NCBI GenBank assembly: GCA_018267285.1
Contig: JAFDYU010000004.1
Location: forward strand, 22,399 to 86,398
Reading direction: 5' to 3'
Length of the DNA stretch: 64,000 nucleotides
Origin: Bacteroidota bacterium
Lineage (GTDB): Bacteria; Bacteroidota; Bacteroidia; Cytophagales; Cyclobacteriaceae
Below are positions 25,979 through 34,247 of the stretch, one piece after another (the first letter of the stretch is position 1; the number at the start of each line of letters is the position of its first letter). The notes below the pieces were generated by a model that saw nothing but the letters and a program-made list of their open reading frames with translations, searched no databases and was not told where the DNA came from. Both the position numbers and the translations under genes were made by a program.

Positions 25979-27792
25979 TCTAAAAATTTCCCTGCCAAAA
26001 CATAATCTTCCATGTATTGCCTACGCGTTTGTTTGAACAAATACCGTTCAATCATCAAGCTTGCAATGCTTGCCCCTGCCCGTGCGCCCTGCCCTGCATT
26101 TTCGACATAAACCGAGATGGCTATTTTTGGGTTATCGCGCGGAGCAAAGGCTATAAAAACAGAATGATCGGGGAAGGGTTCGTTTTGTACGGTTCCGGTC
26201 TTTCCGCATACAATTACATCGGGAAGTTTTGCATACCATTGTCCCGTTCCCGATTCCACCACTTGCTGCATCGCACTCACAGCTACTTTGAAATAGGTCG
26301 AGTCAACCGTAGTGTAATGTCGCAACGTGTATTGATGCAATGGCCTTCCTTCCTTACCTATAGCTTTGACCAGATGAGGTGTATAATAAAATCCGCGGTT
26401 GGCCACCGTTGCAGCAAAGTTGGCCATTTGCAAAGGCACCACCAGATTTTCTCCTTCGCCAATTGCAATAGAATAGATGTTCGAAAATTTCCACGGTTTG
26501 TTGTGGTATGCCCGATCGTATAGTTCCGGTGTTGGCACCAACCCGCTTTTCTCATTGGGCAGATCAATTCCAAGTTGGGTGCCAAAGCCAAAGCTCTTAA
26601 TGTGTTTGTCCCATTCGGTGAGGCCGAGGCGTGTATCTTCGTACGTGTCGGTCGATTTGTTTTGGTTTAACATCCTGCGGAGCACGTTGTGAAAATAAGG
26701 ATTGCAGGAGTTGGCAATCGCCCCTTGCAGGTCTTCAAACGAATGGTCTCCGTGGCAGTTGATAATCGTTCGGTCGCAGGGAATTCGTGTTTCAGGAATG
26801 ATCACTTTTTCCTGCAGGGCCGTGAGTGCCTGTACTATTTTAAAAATTGAACCGGGGCGATACTGTGCCATCAACGGCCGGTTGAACAGCGGCTTCAGGG
26901 TATCGCTGCTGATCGTTTTAAAATTGGAACTGTATTTTTTACCGGTTAATAAATTGGGGTCGTACGATGGCCCCGAAACCAGGGCGAGCACTTCGCCCGA
27001 TGAGGGTTCGATGGCTACAATGCTCCCCGCTTTACCTTTCATTAATTTTTCTCCATACTGCTGCAACTCCAGATCGATGCTGGAAACTAAATCTTGCCCC
27101 GGCACGGAAAGCGTATCGTACTCTCCATTATTAAATGATCCCTTTTCAATTCCCTTCACATTGCGCAGTTTAAATCGCACACCACGCTTCCCCCTCAGTT
27201 GCTCTTCGTAAAAAGCTTCGATACCGCTTTGCCCGATATAATCTCCCTGGCGGTAAATTCCGGTGGTGTCTTTTTTCAATTCTGTTTTGCTGATCTCGCT
27301 CACATACCCCAGCGCATTTGCCAATGCCGGAGATGTGTACGCACGCGTAGTTCTCGCCTGAATATAAAAGCCTGGGAACTCATCCAGCCGATCTTCTATC
27401 CTTGCCATGTCTTCGTTCGACAACCGTTCGATAAACCTCAGGGGCTTTACAGGCGAGTATTCTTTTTTTCGGGATTTAAGTTCTTTGAATTTTAATCTAA
27501 GCTCTTCGCGCGTTAGGTTAAACACCTCACAAAATTTAGCGGAGTCAAATTTTTTTACATCGTTTACGATAATTTGCAAATCAAATTCGGGAGTGTTGTA
27601 AACAATCAATTTTCGGTTTCGGTCGTAAATCAGTCCACGAAAAGGGTATTCAACTTGCCGTAAAATGGAATTGCTATTGGCCAGTTCGGCATAGTGGTTA
27701 TCCACTACCTGAATAAAAAACAATTTTACAATGAAGGTCAGCCCAACCAACACAAACACCAACTGGAAAATTTCTTTTCTGCCCTCATTCAT
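25975..27792 (-). CDS. mrdA: Penicillin-binding protein 2 (rod-shape transpeptidase)
   Basis: 605 residues from MNEGRKEIFQLVFVLVGLTF. The start at 27792 overlaps mreD by four bases and puts the membrane anchor at residues 8-28; the reading from 27885 lies inside mreD. PBP dimerisation domain about 50-230, transpeptidase domain about 250-600 with Ser315-I-F-Lys318 (active serine), Ser362-Cys-Asn364 and Lys531-Thr-Gly-Thr534. It cross-links peptidoglycan with RodA in the elongasome. Confidence 0.96.
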   Translation of the reverse strand: MNEGRKEIFQLVFVLVGLTFIVKLFFIQVVDNHYAELANSNSILRQVEYPFRGLIYDRNRKLIVYNTPEFDLQIIVNDVKKFDSAKFCEVFNLTREELRLKFKELKSRKKEYSPVKPLRFIERLSNEDMARIEDRLDEFPGFYIQARTTRAYTSPALANALGYVSEISKTELKKDTTGIYRQGDYIGQSGIEAFYEEQLRGKRGVRFKLRNVKGIEKGSFNNGEYDTLSVPGQDLVSSIDLELQQYGEKLMKGKAGSIVAIEPSSGEVLALVSGPSYDPNLLTGKKYSSNFKTISSDTLKPLFNRPLMAQYRPGSIFKIVQALTALQEKVIIPETRIPCDRTIINCHGDHSFEDLQGAIANSCNPYFHNVLRRMLNQNKSTDTYEDTRLGLTEWDKHIKSFGFGTQLGIDLPNEKSGLVPTPELYDRAYHNKPWKFSNIYSIAIGEGENLVVPLQMANFAATVANRGFYYTPHLVKAIGKEGRPLHQYTLRHYTTVDSTYFKVAVSAMQQVVESGTGQWYAKLPDVIVCGKTGTVQNEPFPDHSVFIAFAPRDNPKIAISVYVENAGQGARAGASIASLMIERYLFKQTRRQYMEDYVLAGKFLD

Positions 27793-28298
27793 GTGCGCGC
27801 GCGATCTGACGTTAAGTACTGTAACAACACCATAACCAGCATAGTGAACATCATGCTGTTGATGGTCTTCAGCATCGAATACCAAAATAAAGTGCCTGCT
27901 GATTCAACCAGAAATAAAACCAAATGGTGAATAAAGACAAGGGGCAATGTGTAAACCAAAAACCATTGCAGCCCTTGTTCGGAAATTTTTGGAACGGCTC
28001 CCGCATCGTATCCGCCTTGTGGTGTAATTACACTTAGCCAATAGTTTCTGATGTACGCAATAAAAACAGTAGTGAACGCATGCAAGCCCAGGCTGTCGTA
28101 AAAAATATCGACTGTAAAGCCCATGATAAAACCCAAAAGCATCAATACTAAATTGTTGGTTTCTATGGGCATTAAAAGAATGAACGCCACATACAAAAAA
28201 CAAAAACCTGAATTGAACAGCACCAGTTTTTTTAAAAAGGCTTGCGCGATTACGTACGCAAAAAAAGAAATGAAGAATATAATATTTGATCGTGTCAT
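27789..28298 (-). CDS. mreD: Rod shape-determining protein MreD
   Basis: 169-residue integral membrane protein with about five hydrophobic segments (IIFFISFFAYVIAQAFLKKL, LVLMLLGFIMGFTVDIFYDS, MMFTMLVMVLLQYL). The G-F-x-x-G-F-x-x-D-x-x-Y-D-S-L-G motif is typical of MreD. It links the elongasome to the membrane. Four-base overlaps with mreC upstream and mrdA downstream put it in one translation-coupled unit. Confidence 0.93.
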   Translation of the reverse strand: MTRSNIIFFISFFAYVIAQAFLKKLVLFNSGFCFLYVAFILLMPIETNNLVLMLLGFIMGFTVDIFYDSLGLHAFTTVFIAYIRNYWLSVITPQGGYDAGAVPKISEQGLQWFLVYTLPLVFIHHLVLFLVESAGTLFWYSMLKTINSMMFTMLVMVLLQYLTSDRART

Positions 28299-29134
28299 CT
28301 CGGTTCGCCAATGGTTATCAGTTCTAACGAATCTTTTTCTGCCTTACGTTTGGCGTTGATCACTTCCACAAAATTCAGCCTCCCAAAATCCTGACCAAGC
28401 TCTATTTTAATGTCGTAAAATAATGCTTCGTCACGCAGCTTAAATTCTTTGATCTTACCGATGAAAATGCCTGGAGGGAAAACGGCATTGTATCCGGATG
28501 TAACAACTGAATCGCCCACCAACGGTATTACATGCCGGGGGATGTACTTCAGGTCGATGTAGGAAGGATCGGTGCCATCCCATTGAATTGTTCCAAATTG
28601 GCCCGTGCGTTTTAGAACGCTCGAAACTTGATTATCAATATTCAGCAGAGAGATTAAAACAGCATAGTGTTTGGAAACCGATTTCACTTTGCCCACTGCC
28701 CCGAATGAGTTGGTTACAGCCATTCCAACTGAAATACCATCGGCTTGCCCCTGATCGATGGTGATAAAGTTTTTGTAGAATTTTGTTGAGTTGTTGATTA
28801 CCCGCGCCTGGATGTACTGAAAATTTTTTTCTACGGAGGAGTCGGGGCGTTGGTGCAGTTGCATCCGGTAGAGGCGCTGGCTCTGCTCTTCAATTTTATT
28901 GAGCAACATCGCATTGTTGCGCGAAAGGGTTGCGTTGATATCGGCCAACAAAAAATATTCCCGGATGTTCTGCGCGGAAGTATTTAACCATGCCACAACA
29001 CGATTGGATGAATTGAAGTATTTTGTGCTTTGGTACTGATTGTTGGCCACAATCAGCCAAGCACAAAAAAATTCTAACAACAAAAAAGTAAAGGAAGCCC
29101 TGTAGTAGTAAAGAAATTTAAATAGGCGTTCCAT
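28295..29134 (-). CDS. mreC: Rod shape-determining protein MreC
   Basis: 279 residues: one N-terminal membrane helix (FTFLLLEFFCAWLIV), a coiled-coil stretch about 60-95 (LSRNNAMLLNKIEEQSQRLYRMQ), then the periplasmic double beta-barrel (ITIDQGQADGISVGMAVTN, VVTSGYNAVFPPGIFIGKI), all diagnostic of MreC. It organises PBP2 in the elongasome. It lies 3 bases downstream of mreB and overlaps mreD by four bases. Confidence 0.95.
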   Translation of the reverse strand: MERLFKFLYYYRASFTFLLLEFFCAWLIVANNQYQSTKYFNSSNRVVAWLNTSAQNIREYFLLADINATLSRNNAMLLNKIEEQSQRLYRMQLHQRPDSSVEKNFQYIQARVINNSTKFYKNFITIDQGQADGISVGMAVTNSFGAVGKVKSVSKHYAVLISLLNIDNQVSSVLKRTGQFGTIQWDGTDPSYIDLKYIPRHVIPLVGDSVVTSGYNAVFPPGIFIGKIKEFKLRDEALFYDIKIELGQDFGRLNFVEVINAKRKAEKDSLELITIGEPR

Positions 29135-29137
29135 TCA

Positions 29138-30163
29138 TCAAGTCATGAGCACTTTACGATAGTGGTTGATATTTTTCAGCGCTGCACCGGTGCCGCGCAC
29201 CACAGCCCGAAGCGGATCTTCCGCAACATGAATGGGCAGTTTTGTTTTCAGTGCAAGGCGCTTGTCGAGCCCGCGCAGCAAGGCTCCACCTCCGGTTAGG
29301 TAAATTCCCTGCTCATAAATATCAGCCGACAACTCGGGGGGCGAAAGTTCGAGTGCCTTCAGTACGGCTTCTTCCAGTTTGGATACGGACTTGTCTAACG
29401 CAAACGCAATCTCCGAATAGGATATTTTTATTGTTTTCGGTATGCCCGTCATCAAATCGCGGCCACGGATTTCATAATCATCGGGCCCGTCATCCAATTC
29501 GGTCATGGCCGACCCGGCCTCGATCTTCACCCGCTCGGCCGATCGCTCACCTATCAATAAGTTGTGTTGCCTGCGCATGTAGTCGAGAATATCGCGGTTA
29601 AAAGTATCTCCGGCCACCCGTATGGATTGATCGCAAACAATACCCGACAAGGCAATCACGGCAATGTCGGTGGTGCCACCGCCAATATCCACCACCATGT
29701 TGCCCACGGGTTGTTCAATATCTATACCGGAGCCGATGGCAGCCGCAATCGGCTCGTAAATCATGTACACTTCTTTGGCGTTGGCGTGTTCGGCAGAATC
29801 TCTAACGGCACGTTTCTCCACCTCGGTAATGGCCGAAGGGATACAAATTACCATTCGAAGTGAGGGCGGAAAAAATCTGCGTCCCGTGTCGATCATTTTG
29901 ATCAGGCCCCGGATCATCATCTCGGCCGCGTGGAAATCTGCAATAACGCCCTCTTTCAACGGGCGGATGGTGCGGATGTTGTCGTGCGTTTTCTCGTGCA
30001 TCTGCATAGCATCGCGCCCAATGGCCAGCACCCGGTTTGAATTTTTGTCGATGGCAATAATGCTGGGTTCATCTACAACTACTTTGTCTTTGTGGATGAT
30101 GAGCGTGTTTGCCGTGCCAAGATCTATAGCGATGTCGCTGGTGAAAAAGTCGAAAAGTGCCAT
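29138..30163 (-). CDS. mreB: Actin-like cell shape protein MreB
   Basis: 341 residues. Actin-fold nucleotide motifs: SDIAIDLGTANTLI (phosphate 1), NMVVDIGGGTTDIAVIALSG (phosphate 2), YLTGGGALLRGLDKRL (adenosine). It forms membrane filaments that guide side-wall synthesis, implying a rod-shaped cell. It heads the mreB-mreC-mreD-mrdA-rodA run. Unlike most genes here it has a strong Shine-Dalgarno sequence (30172-30179). Confidence 0.97.
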   Translation of the reverse strand: MALFDFFTSDIAIDLGTANTLIIHKDKVVVDEPSIIAIDKNSNRVLAIGRDAMQMHEKTHDNIRTIRPLKEGVIADFHAAEMMIRGLIKMIDTGRRFFPPSLRMVICIPSAITEVEKRAVRDSAEHANAKEVYMIYEPIAAAIGSGIDIEQPVGNMVVDIGGGTTDIAVIALSGIVCDQSIRVAGDTFNRDILDYMRRQHNLLIGERSAERVKIEAGSAMTELDDGPDDYEIRGRDLMTGIPKTIKISYSEIAFALDKSVSKLEEAVLKALELSPPELSADIYEQGIYLTGGGALLRGLDKRLALKTKLPIHVAEDPLRAVVRGTGAALKNINHYRKVLMT

Positions 30164-30171
30164 GAAGAGCG

Positions 30172-30179
30172 TCCTCCTT
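30172..30179 (-). promoter_or_regulatory. Strong Shine-Dalgarno site of mreB
   Basis: On the minus strand AAGGAGGA stands 8 bases before the mreB ATG, with GGAGG nine bases from it. Bacteroidota genes mostly lack such sites and most starts in this window have none, so this is an exception consistent with high or specially controlled expression of the cluster. Confidence 0.7.
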
Positions 30180-30269
30180 TTTTGAAAAATTTAATTAACC
30201 CGAAATTAAAGAAATAATCACCGGATTTTTCACCAATTCAGCAAGAAACTTATAGATGTGCGATTATTC

Positions 30270-31793
30270 TCAATGCTTAAAATGCCTGAAGCCCGTAAAG
30301 ACCATAGCCATGTTGTGGTTGTTACAGAAATCAATGGAGTCTTGATCTTTGATGGAGCCTCCCGGCTGAATCACCGCAGTGATGCCGTGCTGGCTGGCGA
30401 TCTCAACACAATCGGGAAATGGAAAGAAGGCATCGGATGCCATCGCTGCTCCGTTCAAATCGAAACCGAACGACTTTGCTTTTTCAATCGCCTGCTTCAA
30501 CGCATCTACACGGCTGGTCTGGCCAACACCGCTCGAAAACATCTGCCCCTCAACCGCCAGAATGATGGTATTCGACTTGGTATGTTTGCAAATTTTACTG
30601 GCAAATAGGAGCGCGTTTGTTTCCTGTTGCGTTGGAGCGCGCCTGGTCATCGTTTTCAAGTCTGCTTGCGAATCGGTATGCAAGTCCAAATCTTGTTCGA
30701 TCACTCCGTTGAGTAAACTCTTGAATTGTTTTGCAGCTGTGAGATTTTGTTTTTGTTTGAGGATGATCCGGTTTTTTTTCGACTTCAATAATTCTAACGC
30801 GCTTAGATCAAACTCGGGGGCCACTAAAATTTCGAAAAAAAGTTTGTTGATCTCTTCGGCTGCCTGCAAATCAATTTTTTTGTTCGTAGCCAAAACACCT
30901 CCAAAGGCAGAAACCGTATCCGCTTGAAACGCTTTGAGGTAAGCTTCTTTAACCGAAGATGCGGTGGCCACTCCGCAGGCGTTGGTGTGCTTGATGATGA
31001 CGAAGGCCGTTTCATCAAATTCCTTAATTAGGTTTATGGCCGCATCAACATCTACTAAATTATTGTACGAAAGTTCTTTGCCGTTAAGCTGATCGAAAAG
31101 TTTTTCCAGTTCGCCAAAATATACTCCTCGTTGATGCGGGTTTTCGCCATAGCGTAGTGCTTTTCCGTTTGGATAACTCGACTTAAAACTAATGATGTTT
31201 TGTTCTTGATTGAAATACGTGAAAATAGCGGAATCGTAGTGCGAGGTAACCTCGAAGGCCAACGCGGCAAATCTTTTTCTGTCGGCCAAATCGGAAGAAC
31301 TATTTTTGGTTTTCAGCAATTCCAAAACCTCGGCATATTGAGCGCGCGAAGAAACGATGAGCACATCCTTAAAATTTTTGGCTGCCCCGCGAATCAGTGA
31401 AATACCACCGATGTCTATTTTCTCAATAACGTCTTCCTCGCCTCCGCCTTTGGCAACGGTCTCTTCGAACGGGTACAAGTCAACGATTACCAAGTCGATG
31501 GGTGCGATCTTAAATTCTTCTGCTTCTTTCACATCTCCCGATTCCTCCCTTCTATAAAGTATTCCGCCAAATACAGCCGGATGAAGCGTTTTCACCCGTC
31601 CGCCAAAAATCGATGGATAACCCGTCAGTTGCTCTACGGGCGTTACTTGGTAGCCCAACTTCTCAATAAACTCCTGAGTGCCACCGGTAGAAATAAATTC
31701 TACGTTTTGTTTGGCCAACTCGTGCACAATGGCATCCAGCCCATCTTTGTAAAAAACTGAAACCAGGGCGCGGGTAATTTTCTTTGAAGTCAT
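30270..31793 (-). CDS. purH: Bifunctional AICAR transformylase / IMP cyclohydrolase PurH
   Basis: Catalyses the last two steps of IMP synthesis. 507 residues from MTSKKITRALVSVFYKDG; an in-frame start at 31811 lies within the promoter and is rejected. The IMP cyclohydrolase (MGS-like) domain spans about 1-190 (STGGTQEFIEKLGYQVTPVE, GRVKTLHPAVFGGIL). The formyltransferase domain follows (LRYGENPHQRGVYFG, VIIKHTNACGVATAS with the catalytic Lys-His). It lies upstream of mreB in the same direction with a 106-base gap; function is unrelated to mreB. Confidence 0.96.
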   Translation of the reverse strand: MTSKKITRALVSVFYKDGLDAIVHELAKQNVEFISTGGTQEFIEKLGYQVTPVEQLTGYPSIFGGRVKTLHPAVFGGILYRREESGDVKEAEEFKIAPIDLVIVDLYPFEETVAKGGGEEDVIEKIDIGGISLIRGAAKNFKDVLIVSSRAQYAEVLELLKTKNSSSDLADRKRFAALAFEVTSHYDSAIFTYFNQEQNIISFKSSYPNGKALRYGENPHQRGVYFGELEKLFDQLNGKELSYNNLVDVDAAINLIKEFDETAFVIIKHTNACGVATASSVKEAYLKAFQADTVSAFGGVLATNKKIDLQAAEEINKLFFEILVAPEFDLSALELLKSKKNRIILKQKQNLTAAKQFKSLLNGVIEQDLDLHTDSQADLKTMTRRAPTQQETNALLFASKICKHTKSNTIILAVEGQMFSSGVGQTSRVDALKQAIEKAKSFGFDLNGAAMASDAFFPFPDCVEIASQHGITAVIQPGGSIKDQDSIDFCNNHNMAMVFTGFRHFKH

Positions 31794-31808
31794 AGTATTT
31801 TGGAGGGT

Positions 31809-31816
31809 CAAATGTA
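31809..31816 (-). promoter_or_regulatory. -7 element of the purH promoter
   Basis: On the minus strand TACATTTG (complement of 31809-31816) matches TAnnTTTG and ends 15 bases before the purH ATG. No -33 TTG occurs at 17-23 bases upstream. It supports the start at 31793. Confidence 0.5.
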
Positions 31817-31960
31817 CTTAGATGAATCCTATTTCTGATACTACTCGCGGCAATTCAAATTTGGCTTTCCATTTCAATAGAGGCTGCCCGAAGTCTGTTG
31901 AAAAAAGTGGGGGTCAAACAGTTGTTAGCTGAAATATTTAAGAAAAAGCTGCTGCCTCAT

Positions 31961-31991
31961 TTGCGTAGTAAAAAAAATTCTGTTTTATTTG
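31961..31991 (+). promoter_or_regulatory. Candidate promoter of the aromatic amino-acid operon
   Basis: TTG (31961-31963, part of ATTTG), a 20-base spacer, and TTTATTTG (31984-31991), which differs from TAnnTTTG at one position. The element ends five bases before the leader-peptide ATG at 31997, so transcription would start at or beside that ATG. TTTGACCC (31988-31995), overlapping the -7, is the exact inverse complement of GGGTCAAA at 31911-31918, a possible operator or leader-independent fold. A perfect TATTTTTG also occurs inside the leader-peptide codons (32018 region), a competing choice. Confidence 0.5.
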
Positions 31992-31996
31992 ACCCA

Positions 31997-32062
31997 ATGA
32001 ACACCGTACAGCGATTTTATTTTTGGTTTTACTTTTTTCAATCCCATCGGGACTTGAGGTAA
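31997..32062 (+). CDS. Aromatic amino-acid leader peptide (attenuator)
   Basis: A 21-codon reading: ATG at 31997, stop TAA at 32060-32062. After M-N-T-V-Q-R come F-Y-F-W-F-Y-F-F, eight consecutive aromatic codons (five Phe, two Tyr, one Trp), then Q-S-H-R-D-L-R. Runs of the regulated amino acid are the hallmark of ribosome-mediated attenuation (pheL, trpL, hisL in Proteobacteria). The downstream operon makes Phe and Tyr and contains DAHP synthase, which also feeds Trp. The final codons carry CGGGACT, needed for the proposed antiterminator. Not homologous by sequence to enterobacterial pheL as far as I can see; identification rests on composition and position. Confidence 0.8.
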   Translation: MNTVQRFYFWFYFFQSHRDLR

Positions 32063-32135
32063 AATCGCTTTGTAAAAGGAAAAACAGACAAACGAAAACA
32101 TCAGAGAGTCCCGGCAAAAACCGGGACTTTTTATT
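32048..32135 (+). terminator. Attenuator: antiterminator segment and intrinsic terminator before pheA
   Basis: Terminator: AGTCCCGG (32107-32114), loop CAAAAA, CCGGGACT (32121-32128), then a T-rich tract TTTTATTTT; the 8-bp stem is perfect. CGGGACT at 32048-32054, inside the last codons of the leader peptide, duplicates seven bases of the 3' arm and can pair instead with the 5' arm. A ribosome stalled in the early aromatic codons leaves 32048-32054 free, forming the antiterminator; a ribosome reaching the stop covers it, allowing termination. The end of the hairpin is 33 bases before the pheA ATG. Confidence 0.82.
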
Positions 32136-32160
32136 TTATATAAAAAGAGAAAAAGATCAC

Positions 32161-33003
32161 ATGCGTAAACCAGAGAAATTAAAAATAGCCATTCAGGGGA
32201 TATCCACCTGCTTTCATGAAGTTGCCGCCCGCGAATATTTTCAAGATGCGATAGACCCGGTGGAGTGCCTCACGTTTCACAAGCTTTGCGAATCGCTGAA
32301 AAAAAATGAATGTGATTTCGCCATGATGGCCATTGAGAACACCATTGCCGGAAGCATCCTCCCCAACTATTTCCTGCTTCAAGAATATAAATTCTCCATT
32401 GTGGGAGAAATCTACTTGCCGATTCATCTTCATCTGCTGGCATTGCCGGGCGCACAACTCACCGACATCAAAACCATTGAAAGCCACCCCATGGCCATCC
32501 GCCAGTGTTACGATTTCTTACATAAGCTAAACGGAATAGAGCTGCGCGAAAGCGATGACACGGCAATATCCGCCCGAAAAGTAGCCGAGAAAAAAAATAA
32601 AGCTACGGCAGCCATAGCCAATGAGTTTGCGGCCGAGCGGTTCGGCCTGACTATGCTTGCGCGCAGAATTGAAACTCATAAAAAGAATTTTACAAGATTC
32701 TTGGTGTTGTCGCGTGCAGCAAAAAGTAAAGAAGAGAGCAACAAGGCTTCGCTGTGCTTTGAAGTTTTTAATGAAGTGGGTAGCCTTGCCGATGTGCTCA
32801 CCGTTTTTAAAACCAACCAAATCAACCTGAGTAAAATCCAGTCCATACCCGTAATTGGCAAGCCGCGCGAATATTCTATTCATGTAGATGTAGAGTGGGC
32901 ACACCGAAAAAATTATGAAGCTGCCATGAAGCAGGTGCAAAAACAAACACACAATTTAAATGTGTTTGGCGAGTATAAGAAAGGGAAGATTGAGTACAAG
33001 TAA
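32161..33003 (+). CDS. pheA: Prephenate dehydratase with ACT domain
   Basis: Converts prephenate to phenylpyruvate for phenylalanine synthesis. 280 residues from MRKPEKLKIAIQGISTCFHEVAAREYF; an in-frame start at 32023 would read through the leader and terminator region and is rejected. The catalytic domain spans about 8-185 (CDFAMMAIENTIAGSI, THKKNFTRFLVLSR with the conserved T-R-F). The ACT regulatory domain spans about 198-275 (ASLCFEVFNEVGSLADVLTV), implying feedback control by Phe. No chorismate mutase domain here; that activity is supplied by the fusion at 35166. First structural gene after the attenuator. Confidence 0.94.
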   Translation: MRKPEKLKIAIQGISTCFHEVAAREYFQDAIDPVECLTFHKLCESLKKNECDFAMMAIENTIAGSILPNYFLLQEYKFSIVGEIYLPIHLHLLALPGAQLTDIKTIESHPMAIRQCYDFLHKLNGIELRESDDTAISARKVAEKKNKATAAIANEFAAERFGLTMLARRIETHKKNFTRFLVLSRAAKSKEESNKASLCFEVFNEVGSLADVLTVFKTNQINLSKIQSIPVIGKPREYSIHVDVEWAHRKNYEAAMKQVQKQTHNLNVFGEYKKGKIEYK

Positions 33004-33040
33004 AATAGACACAAGACATTAAGTCGTTAGCCATAAGACA

Positions 33041-34240
33041 ATGATAGAGTTTGCAAAAAGAATACAAGGTGTTGAGGAGTATTACTTCAGCAAAAAGTTG
33101 GCGGAAGTACGATCGCTCGATACTCCTGAATTGAGAATCATCAACCTGGGCATCGGCAGTCCTGATCTTGCTCCGTCCGGAAATACGATTGAGGCGTTGA
33201 TCGCTTCGGCCAAAAACCCCGCCCATCACGGCTACCAGAATTACAAAGGCATACCCCAACTGCGCGAAGCCATATCGGGGTTTTACAAAAAGATTTATTC
33301 AGTGCCACTCCATGCGGAATCGGAAATTCTTCCGCTTATGGGTTCGAAGGAAGGCATCCTGCACATTTGTATGGCCTTTGTAAACGAAGGCGATGAGGTG
33401 TTGATTCCGGATCCGGGATACCCCACGTATGCCTCTGCTGCAAAACTCACCGGTGCAAAAACGGTTACCTACGAAATGAAGGAGGCGTTAAACTGGGGCA
33501 TCGATATTTCTGCGCTTAGAAAAAGAGATCTATCGAAAGTGAAGATCATGTGGGTAAACTTTCCGCACATGCCCACCGGGCGAGTAGCTACGATAACCGA
33601 ACTGAAAGAACTTGTAAGCCTTGCCCGCGAAAACAATTTTTTAATTGTAAACGATAACCCCTACAGTTTAATCCTTAACGAAAATCCACTCAGCATTTTA
33701 TCGGTTGAGGGTGCGCACGAGGTTGCACTTGAGCTGAACTCGCTGAGCAAATCGCACAATATGGCAGGCTGGCGCATCGGCTGGGCAGCAGGCCGTAAAG
33801 AATATATCGATGCCGTGCTGCGCGTGAAAAGCAATATGGACTCCGGAATGTTTTTAGGTTTGCAACATGCCGCTGTCGAAGCGTTGACAAATGGAGATGA
33901 CTGGTTCACTACGCAAAATTCGATTTATCGAAAAAGACAAAAGCTTGCATTCAAAATCTTGGATGAATTGAATTGCAGTTATTCCTCAAAACAATCGGGA
34001 TTGTTTGTGTGGGCAAAAGCCCCCGATCAAATCGCTGATGTTGAAAAATGGATTGACAAAATTCTATATGCAACGAAAATATTTATCACTCCGGGGTTTA
34101 TTTTCGGTGACGCAGGGAAAAGATTCATTCGTATTTCGCTTTGTGCAAGTGAAGAGAAATTGAACGAAGCATGGGAAAGGATTAATCGTTACAAATTATC
34201 CGTTAATCGGAAAAACTCACAATCGACAATTAACGGATAA
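33041..34240 (+). CDS. PLP-dependent aminotransferase, class I/II, of the aromatic operon
   Basis: 399 residues with fold-type I motifs: INLGIGSPDLAPSGNTIEAL, YQNYKGIPQLREAISGFY, LIPDPGYPTYASAAKLTGA, and the Schiff-base Lys237 in LNSLSKSHNMAGWRIGWAAG. Its place between pheA and tyrA suggests it transaminates phenylpyruvate and 4-hydroxyphenylpyruvate (or prephenate) with glutamate or aspartate. Specificity is inferred from context only; aspartate or LL-diaminopimelate aminotransferase are family alternatives. 37 bases after pheA, 7 before tyrA. Confidence 0.9.
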   Translation: MIEFAKRIQGVEEYYFSKKLAEVRSLDTPELRIINLGIGSPDLAPSGNTIEALIASAKNPAHHGYQNYKGIPQLREAISGFYKKIYSVPLHAESEILPLMGSKEGILHICMAFVNEGDEVLIPDPGYPTYASAAKLTGAKTVTYEMKEALNWGIDISALRKRDLSKVKIMWVNFPHMPTGRVATITELKELVSLARENNFLIVNDNPYSLILNENPLSILSVEGAHEVALELNSLSKSHNMAGWRIGWAAGRKEYIDAVLRVKSNMDSGMFLGLQHAAVEALTNGDDWFTTQNSIYRKRQKLAFKILDELNCSYSSKQSGLFVWAKAPDQIADVEKWIDKILYATKIFITPGFIFGDAGKRFIRISLCASEEKLNEAWERINRYKLSVNRKNSQSTING

Positions 34241-34247
34241 AGAAAAA

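Noticed and set aside
32018-32025. TATTTTTG, a perfect -7 match, within the leader-peptide codons
   Set aside because: The same bases encode the aromatic codon run, and a start there would omit the leader AUG while still crossing the terminator. Kept only as an alternative promoter.
32023-32160. N-terminal extension of pheA in frame from 32023
   Set aside because: It would translate through the terminator hairpin and adds 46 residues unlike any prephenate dehydratase; the ATG at 32161 fits the family.
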